A DNA stretch of 64,000 nucleotides from Magnolia sinica (Eukaryota > Streptophyta > Magnoliopsida > Magnoliales > Magnoliaceae). Location: contig NC_080582.1 of the NCBI RefSeq assembly GCF_029962835.1, forward strand, positions 73,218,177 to 73,282,176, in the 5' to 3' direction. The translations under genes were made by a program, and so were the position numbers. Of the stretch, positions 35,301 through 45,809 are shown piece after piece. Numbering within the stretch: the first letter of the stretch is position 1; every line of letters starts with the position of its first letter. The notes under the pieces are model-generated. The model had not been told where the DNA came from, did no database searches, and worked only from the letters and a program-made list of their open reading frames with translations.

Positions 35301-35660
35301 GTCAGGCCCACTTTGATGTATTTCATGGCCCATCTATGAGACCCACCTATTGTGTATTTGAAGCCTATGGGTTGTGGCCTGTTGTAAGGTATTTGAGGCC
35401 CATGGGTAAGGTCAGACGTGATGTGCTTATGGCCCATATGATAAGGCCCATTAAGATGTATTTCCAGCCCATTCGACTTAGCCCATTTGTATCGGCCCAT
35501 TTGACTTGGCCCATTTAATTCGACCCGTTGATGCGGCCCGATGTTATATACATTAGCCCATGAGTGAGGCCCAATGTGATGTGTATATGCCCCATAAGCG
35601 AGGCCCAATGTGATGTGTATTAAGCCCTTGTGTGACACCATGGGCCCACTATATGTTGGC
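35275..35660. repeat. GGCCCATnTGATGTATTT short repeats
   Basis: About ten units of 30-45 bp built on AGGCCCA and TGTGATGTGTAT, a derived form of the preceding array. Similar units recur at 36,605-36,780. Confidence 0.6.
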
Positions 35661-35762
35661 CCTATGAGGACCGCTCCTTGAGAGCAATGATGGTTAAATG
35701 TCCACATTGTTGGGCAATGATGGTTTAATGTCCACGTTGCAACCTTCTCTTAGGCCTTGTTC

Positions 35763-36610
35763 GGCCGATTGTCGTGATCGATTGTCGTGATCGATTTGCC
35801 GACTCTGATTATCGATCAATCCCGATTGTCGTGACCGATTTGCCGACTCTGATTATCGATCAATCCCGATTGTCGTGACTGATTTACCGATTCTGATTAT
35901 CGATCGATCCGGTTGTCGTGACCGATTTACTAATTTAGATTATCGATCGATCCGATTGTCGTGACCAATTTGCCGACTCTGAGTATCGATCAATCCTGAT
36001 TGTCGTGACCAATTTACCGATTCTGATTATTGATCGATTCGATTGTCGTGACTGATTTGCCGATTCTGATTATCGATTGATTCGATTGTCATGACCGATT
36101 TGCTGATTCTGATTATCGATCGATCCCGATTGTCGTGACCGATTTGCCGATTCTGATTATCGATTGATCCGATTGTCATGACCAATTTACCGATTCTGAT
36201 TATCGATCAATCCATTTGTCATGACTGATTTACCGATTCTGATATCGATCGATCCCGATTGTCGTGACCGATTTACCAATTTTGATTATCGACCGATCCG
36301 ATTGTCGTTACCGATTTGCCGATTTTGATTATCGATTGATTCATATTGTCGTGACCAATTGCCGATTCTGATTGATGTGACCGATTTGCCGATTCTGATT
36401 TATCGAGGCCGATTCTGATTTGTCGAGGCTGATTGTATAGGCCGATTCCAATTGTCTAGACTGAGTATCAAGGCTAATTCTGATTTGTTGAGGTTGATTG
36501 TATAGGCCGATTTTGATTGTTGAGATCGAGTGTTGAGGCCAATTTTGAGTGTCGATTCCGATTGTTGAGGCCGATTTCGTTTGTCGAGGCCGATCGTCGA
36601 GGTCTATGTG
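35763..36610. repeat. 44-bp minisatellite, about 14 units plus degenerate tail
   Basis: The unit runs GATTGTCGTGACCGATTTGC then CGATTCTGATTATCGATCGATCC. It becomes irregular after about 36,370 (GGCCGATTCTGATTTGTCGA). It lies within the family B LTR. Confidence 0.8.
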
Positions 36611-36879
36611 ATGAGGCCCATTGTGATGCATTTGAGGGTCAGGCGATGGAGCCCATTGTGATGTATGTTAGGCCCATGTGAAAGGCCAATTGTGATACGT
36701 ATTAAGCTCTTGAGTGAGGCCCATGACATTGTATATCGGGCCCTTTGTGAGGCATGGGTCCACTATATGTGAGGCTCTATGTGGGCCATTCCTTGGGGAA
36801 AATGTTGGTTAAATGTCCACATTGTCGAGGCCAATTGTCGATGCTGATTGTCGGTGCCAGTTATTGATACTGATTATGA

Positions 36880-38458
36880 GTATGTGATAGCATAACATCA
36901 TGATACCTGCCCATACGCATCATCTGCATGTTTGTTATGAGGTGTGGTTGATCTTTGCATATGTCATTGAGCATGTTGTTATGGGACTCCCTGATAGGCG
37001 GGGGTTATCTCACATGAGCGTACGATGCGCGCAAGATTGATGCATGATTGGATTGTATTACTCATGCATCTTGCATTATGATTACTGTATGCCCTAGCGA
37101 CATCAGGGTCGTAGTCTCCACAGGTATATCGTGGATGGCCAGATGGGATACCAAAAATTTGTTCTATATGGGGTGCTATAGATATCCCTGGGTGAAAGTC
37201 CCCAATGTTCTTGGTTCCGGAGGTTGCTCCAATGTCTAGACCGAGTGGATGTATGAGCGCATGAGGGCCGTATACCATTAGGCCGCGCCTCTTACTGTGT
37301 CGTGGTCGGTTGGAAGGGAGTGTGGCCTTACCTGCCTGAGAGGAGGGGACAATGCTAGGCTGAGTCTGACCAGCTCGAGGAATGGGTCCGCTATCGACGA
37401 GCCGGGCCTGATATTGGCAAGCGAATATTGAGGTCTCTTCCACTCACCTTGTTGACGTGATGGGGCGGCAACCTAGTTTGGAGTGTAATAGACCCCGGTA
37501 ATTTTTCAGAGAGTAACCGTACTGATATGTGGACTTATTGAGAAGGAATTACATATTCATTCATTCACTATCCATTCGGACTGGTGGTGCGTAACTATTT
37601 GTTACGTGTACTTTCGCATGGCGAGTATTTCGCTTGGGCGCATGACTAACCTAAGATTAGGAGTTTACCACATTGAGTCTGACTATCTAAATTCATGTAT
37701 GAGACTGGTTTGGATAGAAGTCCCTTGTGGTGGACCCCATAGCCTGCGATACTACGTACTATCATCTCGACTTCACACTCCAGCATGGTCATTTCATTCG
37801 TACCGCATATCACATTGCATCCGCAGTACTTAACATTTTGGGTTACTATATTTCTGCACTTATATGGCCTAGACGGACTTAGCAGGATTTACATACTGCA
37901 TCATACTCTCGGCATCTGATATTTGGCTCTCTTTGACTCTTCATTTGTATATTTGATCTGTATTACGTATTCTGATATTGTTTGACTCATGGACTTGCCA
38001 ATATTTTTGCTTATTTCGACATTGTATGATTATGTCATTGCGTTGAATACTTAACACTTATCTTGTGCACACACTTACACCGCTCTCTAAGCTTTTTATA
38101 AGCTTATGCACGATAGATGCGTGCAGGTGATGTTAGGTTGCAGCAGTGTTGAGCTTGAAGCGTGCAACGATCTTCGGGAGCTTGATTTTCGATTTATGTA
38201 TTTCCCTTTCAGCATTGTACTCAAATGATTATATTAGTGGATATGTGATGATGATGTTGCCTTTGTGAATTGGGTAATCTTGTGGTTATGCTTATTATGA
38301 GTTAAATGTATAAAAAAAAATCCTCCTTGTAGGATCCCAGAACCGGAATCTAGCATATGAACGTTAGGAACCGAGAATAGGGTACTACGGAGCCTATCAG
38401 CACCGGATTTGGTGATCGGGATTCCTGTGAATCCGATTTCTGGATTTGGGGCGTGACA
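36880..38458 (+). other. Unique 3-prime portion of family B LTR
   Basis: Non-repetitive LTR sequence without a coding frame I can support. The 154-codon minus-strand frame at 36,979-37,443 has no family signature. This part probably carries the promoter and polyadenylation signals, by position. Confidence 0.4.
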
Positions 38459-39374
38459 TATGTGGCATTTTCTTTGAGCTCCACATGTTCCCACTTGATG
38501 ATATACGAAGGATCGGGGACATACTTCTTCAACATAGATACATGGAAGACGTTGTGCACCCCGGCAAGCTGCGTAGGTAGGGCCAAACGATAAGCAATTG
38601 CACCTATGCGGTCCAAAATTTGGAAGGGCCTAATTAATCGTGGCGTGAGCTTTTCCTTCTTGCCGAAATGTACAACACCCTTTATTAGGGAGATTTTGAG
38701 AAATACGTGGTCCCCAGCTTCGAATTCCAAGCCCCTCCGTCTAGTGTCGGCATAGCTCTTCTGTCTGCTTTGAGCCGTGAAGAGGCGGCGCCGGATAACT
38801 CCAATCTTTTCAGTCGTAATCCGCACCAAATTCGGCCTAGCAAGCTTTTCTCGCTAATTTCTACCGAACAATGCGGGGCTTGGCACGGACGCCCATATAA
38901 AGTCTCGTAAGGTACCATGCCGATGCTAGCCTGGAAGCTATTGTTGTAGGCGAACTCAGCATACGGGAGATAATCATCCTAACTCTCCTGAAAGTCTAGA
39001 ACACAAGCCCGCAACATGTCTTCTAATATCTGGTTCACCCGCTCAGTTTGCCCATCTATCTGCAGGTGGAATGCGGTGCTAAACTTCAATTTCACTCCCA
39101 TGGTTTCTTGGATGCGCGTACAGAAGATCGACATGAATTGAGTGTCTCGGTCCAACACAATTTCCAATGAGACGCCATGAAGCCGCACTATCTCCTTGAT
39201 ATACAACTTCGTTAAATCATCGACAGAGTTAGAAGTCTTGATTGGCAGGAAATGGGCTAATTGGGTTAACCGGTCCACAATCACCCATATCGAGTCATGC
39301 CTCTTCCTAGTCTTGGGCAAGCTGGAAAAGAAGTTCATAGATATGAAGTCCCATTTCCATTCTGCTATGGGCAT
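38459..39374 (-). pseudogene. Chromovirus copy 1 integrase core and C-terminal region
   Basis: Integrase joins element cDNA to host DNA. The minus strand from 39,374 encodes the core: WKWDFISMNFFSSLPKTRK, DRDTQF and GQTERVNQILEDML. The first catalytic Asp, in FISMDF of copy 2, is Asn here (FISMNF); the second Asp and the Glu remain. A stop follows at 38,979. A second frame (38,829 down) gives the C-terminal part: ADTRRRGLEFEAGDHVFL, LTPRLIRPFQILDRIG, VFHVSMLKKYVPDPSYI, reaching LKENATY at the solo LTR junction. It is inactive. Confidence 0.85.
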
Positions 39375-40419
39375 GGGTTACAAAAGGCCCGGTGGTCGTG
39401 GTGTTTGGCCTTGAGTTGTTGACACGTGAGGCATCGGGACACATACTTTGTTATTTCCTTCTTCATGTTGTTCAACCAATAGTTTCGCTTCAGATCCCGG
39501 TACATCTTAGTATTACCAGGATGTATCGCCAACTTGGAGTTGTGAGCGGCATTTAGGACTTCTTCTCGTAGTCCCTGAAGATTTGGGACACAAACGCGGC
39601 CTCGGTACCACAATCCCCCATCAGTACCGATCCTCCACTTGGACTCCACATCATTCTTTGCTCTTTCTTTCATTTTTTTTAACAATTCATCGCCCTCTTG
39701 GGCCTCAATGATTTTACTGTTAATCGTTGGTTGGACCTGAATGTGGGCTATGACCTCGTATGGTTCCTTTATGATTAATTTCATGTCAAAGTCCCGCACA
39801 AATTCCACTATGTCCCACTCTCTCACCATTAGCGGGGCTGCAAATTCAAGTGCCCTTTTGCGGCTTAAGGCGTCCTCCACCAGATTTGCCTTGCCAGGGT
39901 AATACGAGACATCGAACTTGAAGTCCTTCAACATCTCCATCCAGCGACACTGTCTCATGTTTAGATCCCTTTGAGTGAAGATATATTTGAGGCTCTTATG
40001 GTCACAGAAGAGCTCAAACTCCTCACCATAGTGGTAATGTCTCCATATCTTCAATGTAAAAACTACCGCCGCAAGCTCGAGGTCATGTGTAGGGTAGTTC
40101 TCCTCATATTTTCTTTACTGCCGAGACGCATAAGCAAAATTCCTGTCCTTTTGCATGAGCACGCAACCTAAGCCCACTCGAGAGGCATCCATATAGACGG
40201 TGTACTTGACCCCTTACTTAGGTAGCACAAGCACCGGTGCCGACGTCAGTTTTTCTTTCAACTCTTAGAAGGCCGCCTCCACCTTCTCATTTCAGGCAAA
40301 TTTGAGATCCTTCCGTGTAAGCTGGGATAGGGTCAGGCTATTTTCAAAAAGTCTCTAATGAATCTTCGATAATAGCTAGTGAGACCGAGAAAGCTTCTCA
40401 CTTCCGTAATTGACTTTGG
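39365..40419 (-). pseudogene. Chromovirus copy 1 RNase H and integrase zinc-binding region
   Basis: The 229-codon frame 40,054-39,365 gives the RNase H end ([39 protein letters not shown]) and the integrase HHCC domain (HNSKLAIH ... CLTCQQ). The RNase H N-terminus, 40,055-40,419, is broken by stops and a frameshift, although fragments such as YASRQ-like and CVLMQKDRN are visible. RNase H removes the RNA strand during cDNA synthesis. Confidence 0.8.
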
Positions 40420-41244
40420 TTACTTCCAATCTTGCATGGCCCCCACCTTGGTGAGATCCACAGATATACCTTCTTTGGACACCACATGACCCAAGAACTT
40501 GACTTCTTCCTTCCAGAAGTCACATTTTCTATACTTTGCATACAATTGGTTCTTCTTGAGGGTCTTAAGGACTGCTCTTAGATGCTCTTCATGCTCTTCA
40601 CAACTCTTTGAATATATCAAAATGTCGTCGATGAATACGATGAAGAATCTAAATAAGAACGCCCTGAAGACTCTGTTCATGAGATCCATGAATACTATTG
40701 GAGCATTGGTGAGCCGGAACGACATAACTAGGAACTCATAATGACCAAAGTAGGTTCTGAAGGCCGTTTTCTGTATATCCTTATCCCTGACTAGCAGCTG
40801 ATGGTACCCTAATTGTAGATCGATCTTTGAGAAGTATTGAGCACCCCTCAACTGGTCAAATAAATCATTAATTCTGAGTAATGGGTATTTGTTCCGAATC
40901 GTCACTTGGTTCAATCTTCTGTAATCCATGCATAGTCGTAAAGAGCTATCCTTCTTCTTCAGAAATAGGACTAGGGCTCTCCAAGGTAAAACGCAAGGTC
41001 GGATGAAGCCCGACTTTAACAGATCATCAATCTTAGTCCTAAGCTCCTTCATCTCACATGGGGGTATGCGGTAGGTAGGCAAGGAAATGGGCATAGCACC
41101 TGGAGTCAGATCGATTGTGAAGTCTATCTCACGTCGAGGAGGTAGTGCAGGTATGACCTTAAACACGCCCCAAAAATCTTGGACCACGGGCGTGCATATT
41201 ATCGAGGGTCCATCATAACCGTCCTCTAATGAAGCATAACACAA
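40420..41244 (-). pseudogene. Chromovirus copy 1 reverse transcriptase
   Basis: A 274-codon frame spans most of the polymerase: [41 protein letters not shown] (first catalytic Asp), [16 protein letters not shown], and FIDDILIYS (catalytic Asp pair), then [12 protein letters not shown]. The usual [14 protein letters not shown] segment is altered to [14 protein letters not shown]. The frame is open, but it is cut off from protease and RNase H by stops. It is a well-preserved but non-functional copy. Confidence 0.85.
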
Positions 41245-41259
41245 ATCTTATGATCATGG

Positions 41260-41718
41260 CTAACATGGACTGGAAATGTGAGGGAATACCGTCGTCCTCG
41301 TATTTCTCACAGTCAGAGTGTCACATTTAATCTCTGCCTTCATCATAGTCAACCAGTCCATGCTCAGGATGACGTCATAATAGAAGATCTTGGTCACTAT
41401 TAAATCCATAAGCGCCACCTTGTATTCCAAGTCAATGGGGCAATCACGACATATCTTCGTTGCTTCTGAGAAAGTACCGGCGGTGGCAATGATCTTTACA
41501 CCCACGAAGGGGGTAGGGCGTAATCTTAGATGCTTGACGGTTGCATGTGATATGAGAGAAGCAGTGAACTCGGTGTCCATCAACAAAAATACGGGGGTAC
41601 CTTGTATGTGGGCTATCACCTTGAAGGTCGTAGGAGTGGGGTGACTGCATCTTGGCCCTCTGTTGCTAATGCATGTACTCGTACCTACTGTGAAAAGTTT
41701 GGCCACTGCATAGGTCAT
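41260..41718 (-). pseudogene. Chromovirus copy 1 protease
   Basis: A 152-codon frame with VIAHIQGTPVFLLMDTEFTA: the catalytic DTG triplet is mutated to DTE (copy 2 keeps DTG). It continues CRDCPIDLEYKVALMDLIV and YDVILSMDWLTMMKAEI, the usual ILGMDWL tail. The enzyme would cleave the gag-pol polyprotein but cannot be active here. Confidence 0.85.
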
Positions 41719-42900
41719 TGTGGCGGCCTAACTTGAGATAACGGAGGACGACGGAACTGCTGGCTAGGCTCCATCGTCCGCCAAGGTGGAATCTGCAATG
41801 CCTGTTGTGGGGGTCTGTTGTTGCACTGAGGTGACGTGAAGCCGAGGTTCCTCATCCTCATGAAACAGTACGGCTCCGAGTGACCTGTCCTCCTACAGTA
41901 GTTGCATGTCTGAGTAGGTCATGCAGAAGGGGCCAGTGTGACAGTTAGTCTGGGCGGAGAATTCGGGTGCGGCCTTTTTTCGGTAAAAGAAAAGGACGGT
42001 CCCTCTATGCTGTTTCGTGGCCCTAGCTATGAACGGGTCCGTGAGACTCGCTCCTCATCCTGTTCCGCTCGTATCGACATCTCAACGAGCTCGGTATAGG
42101 TCCTGATGCTTGCACAGCACATCTTCGAGCGGATACTGCTCCTCAGGTCCTCCATGAATCGCTGCATCTAGTCGCCTCTTCTGTGATCATTTGGGTAGCG
42201 TAGCGCGACAGCTCTGTGAAGCGGTTCTCATACTGTGCTACGGTCATTCCTCCCTGTTGGAGGCGGAGGAATTCACTTTCCCTCTCATGCTGGTATGTCT
42301 AAGGGAGGTACTTCTGATCGAAGCGGCTCTCAAACGCCTCCCACGTCTACATGTGGTTCTCGGGAACAGACTGGAGAATACTCTCCAACCACAGGTCCGC
42401 CTCTTTCTCAAAGAGGTACGAGAGGAGCTTGATCTTCTCCGCTTCGAAACAGTGAAGAGGTCGAAGTAGCTTGGTGACTCGGTTGAGCTAATATTCCTCT
42501 TCTTCTGGGCGGTGGGTGCCTACAAAAGTAGGCGGCCTAAACCTTTGGAACCGCTCAAATAGATTGCTTATGTTGGTTGCGGGTGCGACCATGACAGGTT
42601 GTTCCAGCTATTGCATTCCCATATTACGGGCCATGGCTCCCATCATAGTAGCCATCATTTGTTGTTGTTGTTGCATGAGAAGTAACATCTGGCCCATTTG
42701 ATCCATGGCCTGTGGCAGAGGAGGTATGGGTGCTGCGACTTACGGTGGCAGTGCATTTGGGGCCGCCTCTTGGGTGGTACTACCGTATTTTGGGAACCGC
42801 TCGCCCCTTGGGGGCCTTGTTGATCTTCGGAGATTTGGTCTCTTTCGACTAGGCCGCCATGAGGTAGGCGAACAAAACGAGCTTCACTCCTAGGCGGCAT
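41719..42900 (-). pseudogene. Chromovirus copy 1 gag
   Basis: Start ATG at 42,898-42,900 (MPPRSEARFVRLPHGG). Several frames then carry gag: a Gln-rich stretch, capsid-like segments and a CCHC zinc knuckle CNYCRRTGHSEPYC near 41,860-41,910. Stops and frameshifts break it into pieces. Copy 2 shows the same order with better-preserved frames. Gag forms the particle and binds RNA. Confidence 0.75.
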
Positions 42901-43238
42901 CTTCCTGGAAAAGTTCTTTAGAGTGTTAATCCCTAAAGCATAGTGTACACCAAGCATACAAGACCTATAGATTTAATTTATGATTATAACAACCACACAT
43001 GCAAGGCACTCGCAAGCAATAAGAACACTTCAAGTCAATCCATACGTTCACATTGATTTCAAAATGCCATTAGTATGGCTAGTTACATGTTACAGCATGG
43101 ATTACAAGCATTACTAGATATGTTAGACATAAAGGAAATACAATCTAGTTAAGCAAAAATCCTAGCTATCCTACAATATATGTAGGTAGACCTAATTGAC
43201 ATAGAGCAAACTACTAGCTATTCGTGGAGTTAAAACTA

Positions 43239-44476
43239 TTATTCTTCTGAGTCAGGTGAGAACGGGGGTGCTTCCTCCCCCTTACTATAGCAGATCAGGG
43301 CCTTTATGGCCCGATATATCTTCGTATTCCATTTTTCCTGCTTCGCTTGGTGCTTGGCTTAGTTCTCCTTGATCTCTACTACCTCGGCCTTGAGCGCATT
43401 CAAGTGCTCGCGTATATCTGGGATAGTAAGGGGCTCCCTGCGAACTTCTTTAATTTCCTCAGCTCGTTCGGCCCCCTCAGCTTCGTCCTCATCTTCATTC
43501 TCATTCTCGTCCTCATCCTCATCACTCTCATTGCTCTCCTCTTCTTCTTCGACAGGGTCTCCGTATTGATCGATTTGGGCCTGTCCCTACTTGGGGCCTA
43601 TCTTCATCTTGTTCAACACATCATCCCCCAATATCTCTGTCAGTATAGGCTTTCCATCCGATCCGCCCACTCCGTATTGTTGGGCTGATCGGCAAACCGG
43701 GCGACCAAATGGAAGGCATGCACTCTTCCTCGTTGCTCTTGCGGCCCACACAATTTGGTGGAGTACTGTGCTAGAGAGGCACACATTTACTCTCTGTCCT
43801 ACCTGATATAAGAACTCCACCATATAGTGGGAGCACTCAGAGCAGTTCAACAACCTTGGTTACACATTGTGGGCGCAAATGCGGTGCAACACTCAGTACT
43901 CTGGGATAAGGTTGGTCGAACTCAGCCCATGCCCTCGCTCCCCTCGCTTCCACTGGGTAACTTGTCCACACAAAAAGCAGGTCCGCTCATCACGGTCTCG
44001 ACTTGTATCTAAACTCGCCTCGTCAATCTACACCTCGCCTCGCTGCACGCCAACTACATTGGTAATGTCCTCGGCCCCAAACGGGAATCTCTTACCCCCA
44101 CCACTAGATCAAAGCCTAGTGGCTTGAATTGAGGGTTTCAGATCCGCACGTAGAAAGCCCTAGCTTGTCCTTCGTCTTCCTGGGTGTCTCCATAGAATAT
44201 TAGACCCCATTCCTTGTCCATAAGCCAGCTGAGTACGGCGTACTGATCGAAAAGGTGCTCCTCCACAGAGGCTTCGAAGGCGACGCTGCATACGTGAAAA
44301 TTTCCCATATCATCAACTGGCGGTTGGGAGGCTTGAACCGCAAAAGCCCTTTGAGAATCGTCTTTGTGCTTGGATCGGACTTCTGAGACCACATTCCCCT
44401 TTGGATAAGCCCTTTGCTTGCTTCGCCTCTCTCGGCTCGGTCCTGGCTTGGTGGGAGTTGGTCTCTTCTTCCCCAT
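43239..44476 (-). pseudogene. Additional sense ORF between primer site and gag, acidic C-terminus
   Basis: The minus strand opens MGKKRPTPTKPGPSRERR (basic), then VEEHLFDQYAVLSWLMDKEW and QARAFYV. After stops it shows EDITNVVGVQRGE, a later VCLSSTVLHQIVWA segment, and an acidic tail with EEEEESNESDEDEDENENED, ending in a Lys/Glu-rich coiled-coil-like stretch and a stop at 43,239-43,241. This order resembles the so-called putative plant transposon protein domain found upstream of gag in some plant gypsy elements. Its function is unknown. Several frameshifts make it a pseudogene. Confidence 0.55.
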
Positions 44477-45794
44477 GGGGTTGGAGAAAGGAGTTGAGGT
44501 AACAGGGAATGAGTTTGTGTGGGATTTGGAAAGGGATTTTGGATGGGTTTAAGAAAGATGGATTTGAGGAATGGGAGTTGAAGATGGGTCTAAGAATGGA
44601 GAAAATGGTTTGAATATAGAGGTGGAAGGTTAGATTTGGTATTAGGTTTGAGGATGGTTGTTGTTGGGTTTTATGAAGGAGGGATTTGGGATGGAAATTG
44701 ATATTCGGTTGTAGAGGTGGTTTTGGAAATGAGAGAGTGGAGACGGGTTAGGGAGATAAAAATAAAAATGGGAGAAAATGGGTTTATTAAGAGGGTTTTA
44801 GAGAAAATGCAGTGAGATGGGTAATGTGGAAGAAGAAGAGGGTAGATTTGAGAGAGGCGTGGAATGGGTTTGAAAAATGGAGTTTGAGATGGGTTAGAGT
44901 GATGGAGAGGTGGTGGATTTGAGATCTTGGGATGGGAGAGGCTCTCCAAGGGTTTTAGGAGCAATGGAGGGGAGGGAGATGGGAGGAAATGAACTTTTTG
45001 AGTTTTATTTGCAATAAGAATGGGCCCCACACGTGTGCAAGTTGAAGGAGGGGAGGGGATTTCCGTTTTTGGGAGTCCGGCGTCATCACGCTAGTCGGCG
45101 TGGCCACGCCAGCACGCTGGAGTCCCCGGCATGGGCAGCGCCGGCTGGGCGGGGCATGCTAGAGGTCCCAGCATGGGCATGCTAGCACCCTGGATAGCCA
45201 GGCGCTGACAACGCCAGCTGGGCGTGGGCACACCGGGATGTTGGTCGTTTGGGCGTTGTTGCCGGGTGTTGCCACGGAAGCCATCCGTTTTCTCTGAATA
45301 GGCCATCTTATTTTGTGATTTTCTAGGCGCCAGTAAGGCCCTCGGGGAAGTACCATATATGATTTTGAGGTAGAAAAGACTGATCTACGTAATGGGTTTA
45401 GTGGTTTCACAAAATTCCTCCCGGTTAGAGGTAAAAATCCCATTTATTCCCATGCTTACTAATTCCAGTAAATTCCTATTTACCCTTAGATTCCTATCTC
45501 CCATTGGGTTAGAAACTATTAAGTTTGGTCTGAAATCTGCTCGTTTGGTCTAGATCAATGATTTTAATAGTCTAATCACTTAATTCCCGGCTCATTCCTA
45601 TCAATGAGCCGATATACCGCACGACCCCCGGACCCGACTCCTAGCTTATTGGAAGTCTTACCTTCCCTCTAGGATTCATCGATGCAGGTGTCTGGGGTGT
45701 TCCTATCATTTCGGTATTGCTATTGCGTCCCTTCCTAAGTCAGCGGATGCATTAGTGAGTTCATGACCCATGGCCTAATTAATTCCAAACCATT
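44477..45794 (-). other. Chromovirus copy 1 leader region
   Basis: Untranslated leader between primer site and additional ORF. It is purine-rich on the plus strand (GATGGG, GGAGAGG runs, 44,480-45,000) with a GC-rich part at 45,070-45,260 built on CCAGCNTGGGCATGCTAG-like repeats. No coding support. Confidence 0.5.
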
Positions 45795-45806
45795 GCTCAG
45801 ATACCA
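45795..45806 (-). promoter_or_regulatory. Primer binding site of chromovirus copy 1
   Basis: The minus strand reads TGGTATCTGAGC, one base different from the initiator tRNA-Met complement TGGTATCAGAGC, three bases from the LTR. Confidence 0.75.
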
Positions 45807-45809
45807 ACT

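Larger units (their letters stand above)
32489..38458 (+). mobile_element. 5,970-bp solo LTR (family B) with TATGT target duplication
   Basis: Starts TGTAAGACCCGTATCC, ends GGGGCGTGACA, and is bracketed by TATGT at 32,484-32,488 and 38,459-38,463. The undisturbed site survives in chromovirus copy 2 at about 48,985 (GAGAATGTATGTGGCATTTT), so both edges are exact. No internal region is present. A second copy starts at 61,335. The LTR contains long tandem arrays (33,120-35,300 and 35,763-36,610). The orientation is inferred from the TGTAAGACCC start usual for plant gypsy LTRs. Confidence 0.9.

Noticed and set aside
36979..37443. 154-codon minus-strand frame in the solo LTR
   Set aside because: No recognisable motif, and it lies in LTR sequence on the strand opposite to the inferred sense.
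42191..42701. Plus-strand frames of 60-92 codons in the gag region
   Set aside because: Antisense shadows of the minus-strand gag.
44671..45030. 119-codon Pro/Ser-rich frame
   Set aside because: Low-complexity translation of the purine-rich chromovirus leader on the opposite strand.
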